Origin: JANXVR01 sp034667405
GTDB lineage: Bacteria > Actinomycetota > UBA4738 > HRBIN12
Direction of reading: 5' to 3'
Length of the DNA: 64,000 bases
Assembly (NCBI GenBank): GCA_034667405.1
Contig: JAXDJX010000019.1
Coordinates: forward strand, 248,001 to 312,000
The translations under genes and the position numbers were made by a program. Positions 60,042 through 64,000 of this stretch are shown one piece after another (position 1 is the stretch's first letter; each line of letters starts with the position of its first letter). The notes below the pieces were generated by a model, which was given only the letters and a program-made list of their open reading frames with translations, made no database searches and had not been told where the DNA came from.

Positions 60042-60910
60042 TCCCCGGACGCCTTCTTCCGTGCGGCGGGCTTCTTGGCAGCGGTCTTCTTCGCGCTCGA
60101 CTTCTTCGCCGGCGCCTCCTCCTCGTCAGATCCGCCCTTCTTCTTCGCGGCGGCGACGCTCGCCTTCAACGCCTCCATCAGGTCGACGACCTTCGCGGTG
60201 GGTTCGGCCGTGACGACTTCGATCTCTTCGCCAAGGATCTTCTTCTCGACGATCTCGAGCATCGCGGTGCGGTAGTCGTCGGTGAACTCCTCCGGGCTCC
60301 AGGCGCTGGTGAGCGACTCGATGAGTGACTTGGCCATGTCCAATTCCTGCTCGCGAACCTTGACCTTGGAGACGTCCACATCGCCGAAGTCCATCGCGCG
60401 GATCTCATCCGGCCAGTACATGGTCTCCAACACGAACGCATCGTCGCGGAACCGGAGCGCGGCCAAGTGCTCCTTGTCGCGGAAGCTGACCTTCGCGACG
60501 CCCACCTTCCCTTCTTCCTGAAGTGCGTTCCGAAGGAGCGCGTAGGCCTTCGCGCCGGTCTCCTCGGGCACCAGGTAGTAGGACTTCTTGTACATCATGG
60601 GGTCGATCTCCTCGAGCTCGACGAACTGCACGATGTCGATGGCGCGCGAGGATTCGACGGGTACCGCGTCGAAGTCGTCGTCGCTGAGGATGACGTACTT
60701 GTCTTTCTCGTATTCGTAGCCCTTCACGATCTCTTCGTAGGGAACCTCTTCCCCATCGATGGAACAGGTGCGCTTCATGCGTATGCGGCCGCCGTCCTCG
60801 GCGTGGAGCTGGTTGAAACGAAGCGTCTTCTCCTCCGTGGCGGGGTACACGCTCACGGGGATGGTCACCAGCCCGAAGCTGATGGCGCCTTTCCACATGG
60901 CTCTCGGCAT
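60038..60910 (-). CDS. ku: Non-homologous end-joining protein Ku
   Basis: The 290-residue protein has the bacterial Ku core (about 1-245), with the start M-W-K-G-A-I-S-F-G-L-V and a conserved Y-x-Y-E-K-D-K-Y. The C-terminal tail (about 255-290) is Lys/Ala/Glu-rich, which helps DNA binding. A GGGGGG lies 5 nt before the ATG. It starts a five-gene operon with tandem GNAT, DUF2127, PII and GlnD. A LigD-type polymerase is encoded 2 kb away. Confidence 0.95.
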   Translation of the reverse strand: MPRAMWKGAISFGLVTIPVSVYPATEEKTLRFNQLHAEDGGRIRMKRTCSIDGEEVPYEEIVKGYEYEKDKYVILSDDDFDAVPVESSRAIDIVQFVELEEIDPMMYKKSYYLVPEETGAKAYALLRNALQEEGKVGVAKVSFRDKEHLAALRFRDDAFVLETMYWPDEIRAMDFGDVDVSKVKVREQELDMAKSLIESLTSAWSPEEFTDDYRTAMLEIVEKKILGEEIEVVTAEPTAKVVDLMEALKASVAAAKKKGGSDEEEAPAKKSSAKKTAAKKPAARKKASGE

Positions 60911-61037
60911 CTCGACCCCCCGGGGAAACGTTGAGAACAGGTCTTACCCTGTGAAGGAACGCGAGTCTAGCCCAGGGCTCGGACATCGCCGCACCCGTCT
61001 ACTTGCGGAGCAACCCCTATTCGGCGCAGGATGGGCC

Positions 61038-62888
61038 ATGGCTGCGCGGAGGCTTCTCCTCGGACTGGTGGTGGTGATCGCGGTCGCACTGACCCCGGCC
61101 ATCGCCTCGGCCGCGACCCCGACGATAGACAGCCTGTCCCCCACCTCCGGGCGGGTCGGCACGAGCGTGACCATCACCGGGTCCGGGTTCACGGACGCGA
61201 CCGCCGTCCGGTTCGCGGGGACGCCCGCGGAGAAGACGGTTGAATCCGATACCACCATCACGACCTCCGTCCCGGCGGGCGCGGTGTCGGGTCCGGTGAG
61301 CGTGGATGCACCCGAGGGGTCCGTCGTGGGTCCCGACTTCCTGGTGGTGGGGCCAACAGTAAGTGCGCTCTCGCCCGACACCGGCGCCGTGGGCGTCAGC
61401 GTGGTCATCACCGGCACGGATCTTGCGGCAGCCACCGACATCTCCTTCGGCGGAACCGCCGCCCCCTACACCGTCGTCTCCGACACGCAGATCAACACGA
61501 AGGTCCCGATCGGGGCGGTGACGGGTTCGGTCGTCGTCACGACGCCGGACGGGCAGGCCACCGGCCCGCGCTTCAAGGTGATCCCGATCGATCACATCGT
61601 GATCCTGATGGAGGAGAACCACTCGTTCGACAACGTCCTTGGCAGGTTCTGCGCCGACGTGGAGGCGGGCTTGCTGAAACGGAAGGGCGCCAATATGGCG
61701 TGTGATGGGGCAACGACCGGCGAGTTGCGAACCGGAGCCACCGTCCCACTATCGTCCGCCTCTGATTTCGTGCCGAACGTCGGCCATGACGTGGGCGCGC
61801 AGAAGATCGCCATGAACGGTGGGTTGATGAACGGATTCAGCCAGATGAACGGCTGCTCGACCGCCTTCACGCCGATCTACCGCTGTTACACGCAGTTCGA
61901 TCCGCTGCGCTCACCGACATCGATCGCCAACATCGCGACGTTGGCTCGCTCCTACGCTGTGTCGGATCGCACCTTCGAGGCCGCGATCGCCACCAGTTGG
62001 ATGGGCCACAACCTGCTGGTGAACCCCACCCTCAACGGATTCGACGGGAACAACCCGATCCAGTCGAAGTTCACCTCTGAGACCGGGCCCGGATGGGGTT
62101 GCGACAGCTTCAAAGACGCGAACTGGTGGAACGGGAATACCTACATCAAGCAGCCATCCTGCATCCCGGATCAACTGGGGCGCGGGCCGTACCGAACCTC
62201 GCAGGTTCCGTACATCCCGACGATCTTCGACAGTCTCGAAACGGCGGGCCGGAGCTGGAGGATCTACGGCGGCGATGGGATCACCGGAGGAAGCGGATGG
62301 CTCTGGTCTATCTGCCCGTCGTTCTACGAATGCGCAGGCTCCCCGCAACGCCAACATCTGGTGGCCGCCAAGCAGATCCTGAGCGACGCTTCCGCGGGGC
62401 GGCTACCGGAGTTCTCGATCGTCACCCCCACGTGGACGCAGTCCTCTCACAACCTCACATCGATGGCCAAAGGCGACAACTGGATCGGATCGGTGGTCAA
62501 GGCGATCAGATCCAACCCGGCCAGTTGGGACAACACGGCGGTGTTCGTCTCCTGGGATGACTGCGGGTGCTTTTACGATCATGTGCCGCCACCCGTCCAG
62601 GGCTGGGGCGTTCGGGTGCCCATGATCATCGCGTCCCCGTTCGCACGGCCGGGCTTCACCGACTCGAACTGGGCGAGTTACGCGTCCCTCCTCGCGTTCA
62701 CCGAGCACACGTACGGACTTCCTGCCTTCAACACGGCGGACGCCACGGCTTACGACTACGCCGCGTCGTTCAACTACTCGCGACGGACGCGGTCCGGTCA
62801 CGCAGCGGCCATGGTGCACACCCGGATCTCCGCTCGCTCCCGAGCCGCCATCCGTCGGCATCCCCCGGACGCACTCGACCCGACCTAG
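61038..62888 (+). CDS. TIG-domain phosphoesterase, phospholipase C-like
   Basis: The 616-residue exported protein has a signal peptide (to about residue 27), two tandem IPT/TIG domains (about 30-102 and 106-180), and an acid-phosphatase/phospholipase C-type catalytic domain (PF04185-like) with M-E-E-N-H-S-F-D-N near 190-198 and W-D-D-C-G near 513-517. It would hydrolyse phosphodiesters or lipids outside the cell. An AGGA lies 6 nt before the ATG. It is divergent from ku. Confidence 0.85.
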   Translation: MAARRLLLGLVVVIAVALTPAIASAATPTIDSLSPTSGRVGTSVTITGSGFTDATAVRFAGTPAEKTVESDTTITTSVPAGAVSGPVSVDAPEGSVVGPDFLVVGPTVSALSPDTGAVGVSVVITGTDLAAATDISFGGTAAPYTVVSDTQINTKVPIGAVTGSVVVTTPDGQATGPRFKVIPIDHIVILMEENHSFDNVLGRFCADVEAGLLKRKGANMACDGATTGELRTGATVPLSSASDFVPNVGHDVGAQKIAMNGGLMNGFSQMNGCSTAFTPIYRCYTQFDPLRSPTSIANIATLARSYAVSDRTFEAAIATSWMGHNLLVNPTLNGFDGNNPIQSKFTSETGPGWGCDSFKDANWWNGNTYIKQPSCIPDQLGRGPYRTSQVPYIPTIFDSLETAGRSWRIYGGDGITGGSGWLWSICPSFYECAGSPQRQHLVAAKQILSDASAGRLPEFSIVTPTWTQSSHNLTSMAKGDNWIGSVVKAIRSNPASWDNTAVFVSWDDCGCFYDHVPPPVQGWGVRVPMIIASPFARPGFTDSNWASYASLLAFTEHTYGLPAFNTADATAYDYAASFNYSRRTRSGHAAAMVHTRISARSRAAIRRHPPDALDPT

Positions 62889-62899
62889 GCGACTGGGGT

Positions 62900-62921
62900 C
62901 TCGGGCCCTTTCCGGCCCGAG
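62900..62921 (+). terminator. Perfect hairpin between phosphoesterase and LigD polymerase
   Basis: An 8-bp perfect stem CTCGGGCC/GGCCCGAG with a 6-nt loop, 11 nt after the phosphoesterase stop. There is no T run after it. Confidence 0.45.
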
Positions 62922-62939
62922 CCCGGCTACCATCCCACC

Positions 62940-64000
62940 ATGCCGACGAAGAAGCGAGCCGGGCCCGCGTTCACCGTTGACGTTCCTCGCCCACTGGAAG
63001 CCCGACGCGACGGCGACGCCTGGTGGTTCGAGATCGACGGCCGCGAACTCAGGCTCTCGAACCTCACCAAACTGTATTGGCCGCAGGGGATCACGAAGGG
63101 CGACCTCCTGTCCTATTACCTCAACGCGGCCGCCCTCATCGTTCCGCACCTGGCCGGGCGACCGCTCACCATGAAACGGATGCCCGACGGCATCACGGGG
63201 CCCTTCTTCTACGAGAAGTCGGCGGCCGCCCACACCCCCGAATGGATCGAACGTTGCAAGGTCCGAAGCGAGGATGCCAAGGGTGGCGTCATCGATTACC
63301 TCATGGTGAACGACACCGCTTCGCTGCTCTACGTGGCCAACCTCGGCTGCATCGAGTTCCACCCGCTGCACTCCCGGTGCCTAGACGTGGCCCACCCCGA
63401 CTACCTCTTCTTCGATCTGGACCCGTTCCCGCCGTACACCTACGAGGACGTCCTGACGGTCGCGCGACACATCAAGGTCCTGCTCGATCAGTTCGGATTG
63501 ACGTCGTATCCGAAGACCTCCGGCGCCACCGGGATGCAGATCTACATGCCGGTCGAACACGGCCGCTACACCTACGACCAGGTGCGAGCGTTCGTCGGTG
63601 CGTGCGGACGCCTCATCCTTGGTGCCGATCCCGATCGGGTAACCATGGCGTGGAAGATCAGCGATCGCGACGGCAAGATCTTCATCGACCACAACATGAA
63701 CCGTTCGGGTGCCAACATCGCTGCCGCCTACTCGGTCCGGCCAGAGCCGCGCGCCTCCGTGAGCACGCCCCTCACCTGGGACGAGGTGTTCGAGGGTGGG
63801 TTCGAGCCCGAGGACTTCCGCATGGACAACATCTGGGAGCGATGGGCGCGGACCGGCGATCTGTTCGCCGGAGTGCGGGAAGGTCCGTTCATGGATCTGG
63901 ATCAGGCGTTCGAAGCGTTGGGCGTGGTCGTCGAGAGCGAGCCGGATGTGTTGGAGCAGCGGCTGCCTCGGACGGCGTCGGCAAGCACGCGCGTGCGGTC
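62940..64000 (+). CDS. LigD-type primase/polymerase, partial
   Basis: An ATG at 62940 opens a frame that runs to the window end (353 codons). It encodes the LigD polymerase domain of the AEP superfamily: L-T-K-L-Y-W-P near 45-51, K-R-M-P-D-G, the catalytic D-L-D at residues 159-161 in F-F-D-L-D-P, K-T-S-G-A-T-G-M-Q near 193, and W-K-I-S-D-R-D near 235. It adds nucleotides at ends joined by Ku. The visible part is polymerase only; whether a ligase domain follows is unknown. Confidence 0.9.
   Translation, partial: MPTKKRAGPAFTVDVPRPLEARRDGDAWWFEIDGRELRLSNLTKLYWPQGITKGDLLSYYLNAAALIVPHLAGRPLTMKRMPDGITGPFFYEKSAAAHTPEWIERCKVRSEDAKGGVIDYLMVNDTASLLYVANLGCIEFHPLHSRCLDVAHPDYLFFDLDPFPPYTYEDVLTVARHIKVLLDQFGLTSYPKTSGATGMQIYMPVEHGRYTYDQVRAFVGACGRLILGADPDRVTMAWKISDRDGKIFIDHNMNRSGANIAAAYSVRPEPRASVSTPLTWDEVFEGGFEPEDFRMDNIWERWARTGDLFAGVREGPFMDLDQAFEALGVVVESEPDVLEQRLPRTASASTRVR

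Noticed and set aside
1..64000. CRISPR array, rRNA, prophage or integrase
   Set aside because: No spaced repeats of 24-40 nt, no rRNA, no phage structural or recombinase genes were found on either strand.

Overview
The window is about 64 kb of GC-rich, gene-dense DNA from an actinomycete-type bacterium. The evidence is a WhiB regulator, a SigR/RsrA-like redox sigma/anti-sigma pair, an F420-associated zinc metalloprotease, a UPF0182 membrane protein, a YlbL-like PDZ/Lon protein, Ku with a lysine-rich tail plus a stand-alone LigD-type polymerase, and many GTG starts. Codon use looks even except in one degraded stretch (40.5-41.1 kb), so most of the window reads as chromosomal core. There is one RNA gene, an initiator tRNA-Met at 23.5 kb. 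I see no rRNA, CRISPR array, transposase or prophage.

Layout. 0-8.4 kb: DUF309/MarR, GNAT, an ABC exporter, MgtC, a family-5 uracil-DNA glycosylase with a GabT-type aminotransferase, a GDPD operon, WhiB and endonuclease III. 8.4-11.4 kb: PIG-L deacetylase, PLP decarboxylase and S51-like peptidase as an overlapping operon. 11.4-16.2 kb: membrane molybdopterin oxidoreductase, SigR-like sigma, zinc anti-sigma and a small Cys protein, then FtsH. 16.2-23.3 kb: a CysRS-tail/glycosyltransferase fusion, a cNMP-binding protein, two secreted metallopeptidases, DinB, a three-gene SRPBCC/membrane operon and an ABM protein. 23.4-33.1 kb: tRNA-fMet, aldehyde dehydrogenase, UPF0182 and PDZ-Lon, moaE-mreB-DUF1028, zinc metalloprotease. 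33-39 kb: DAHP synthase behind an aromatic-rich leader peptide and terminator, thioesterase, SCP2, a histidine phosphatase, small Cys-rich proteins, an alpha/beta hydrolase and DUF72. 39-45.4 kb: two class III cyclase fusion genes around a decayed locus with gene fragments and a four-copy direct repeat. 46-53.3 kb: Rieske oxygenase, SDR, polyamine-type ABC transporter and CocE hydrolase, probably a catabolic cluster. 53.3-64 kb: GNAT, sulfatase, then Ku -> tandem GNAT -> DUF2127 -> PII -> GlnD as one overlapping operon, a divergent TIG-domain phosphoesterase, and a LigD-type polymerase cut by the window end.

Themes. Nucleotide signalling is well represented: two cyclase fusions, a cyclase remnant and a lone cNMP-binding domain. 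DNA repair includes UDG, Nth, Ku and LigD polymerase. Redox and thiol functions include SigR/RsrA, the PIG-L deacetylase and the tandem GNAT. The most noteworthy regulatory structure is the leader upstream of DAHP synthase. A 17-residue peptide containing Tyr, Trp and Phe codons is followed by mutually exclusive antiterminator and terminator helices, which is the layout expected for transcription attenuation by aromatic amino acids.
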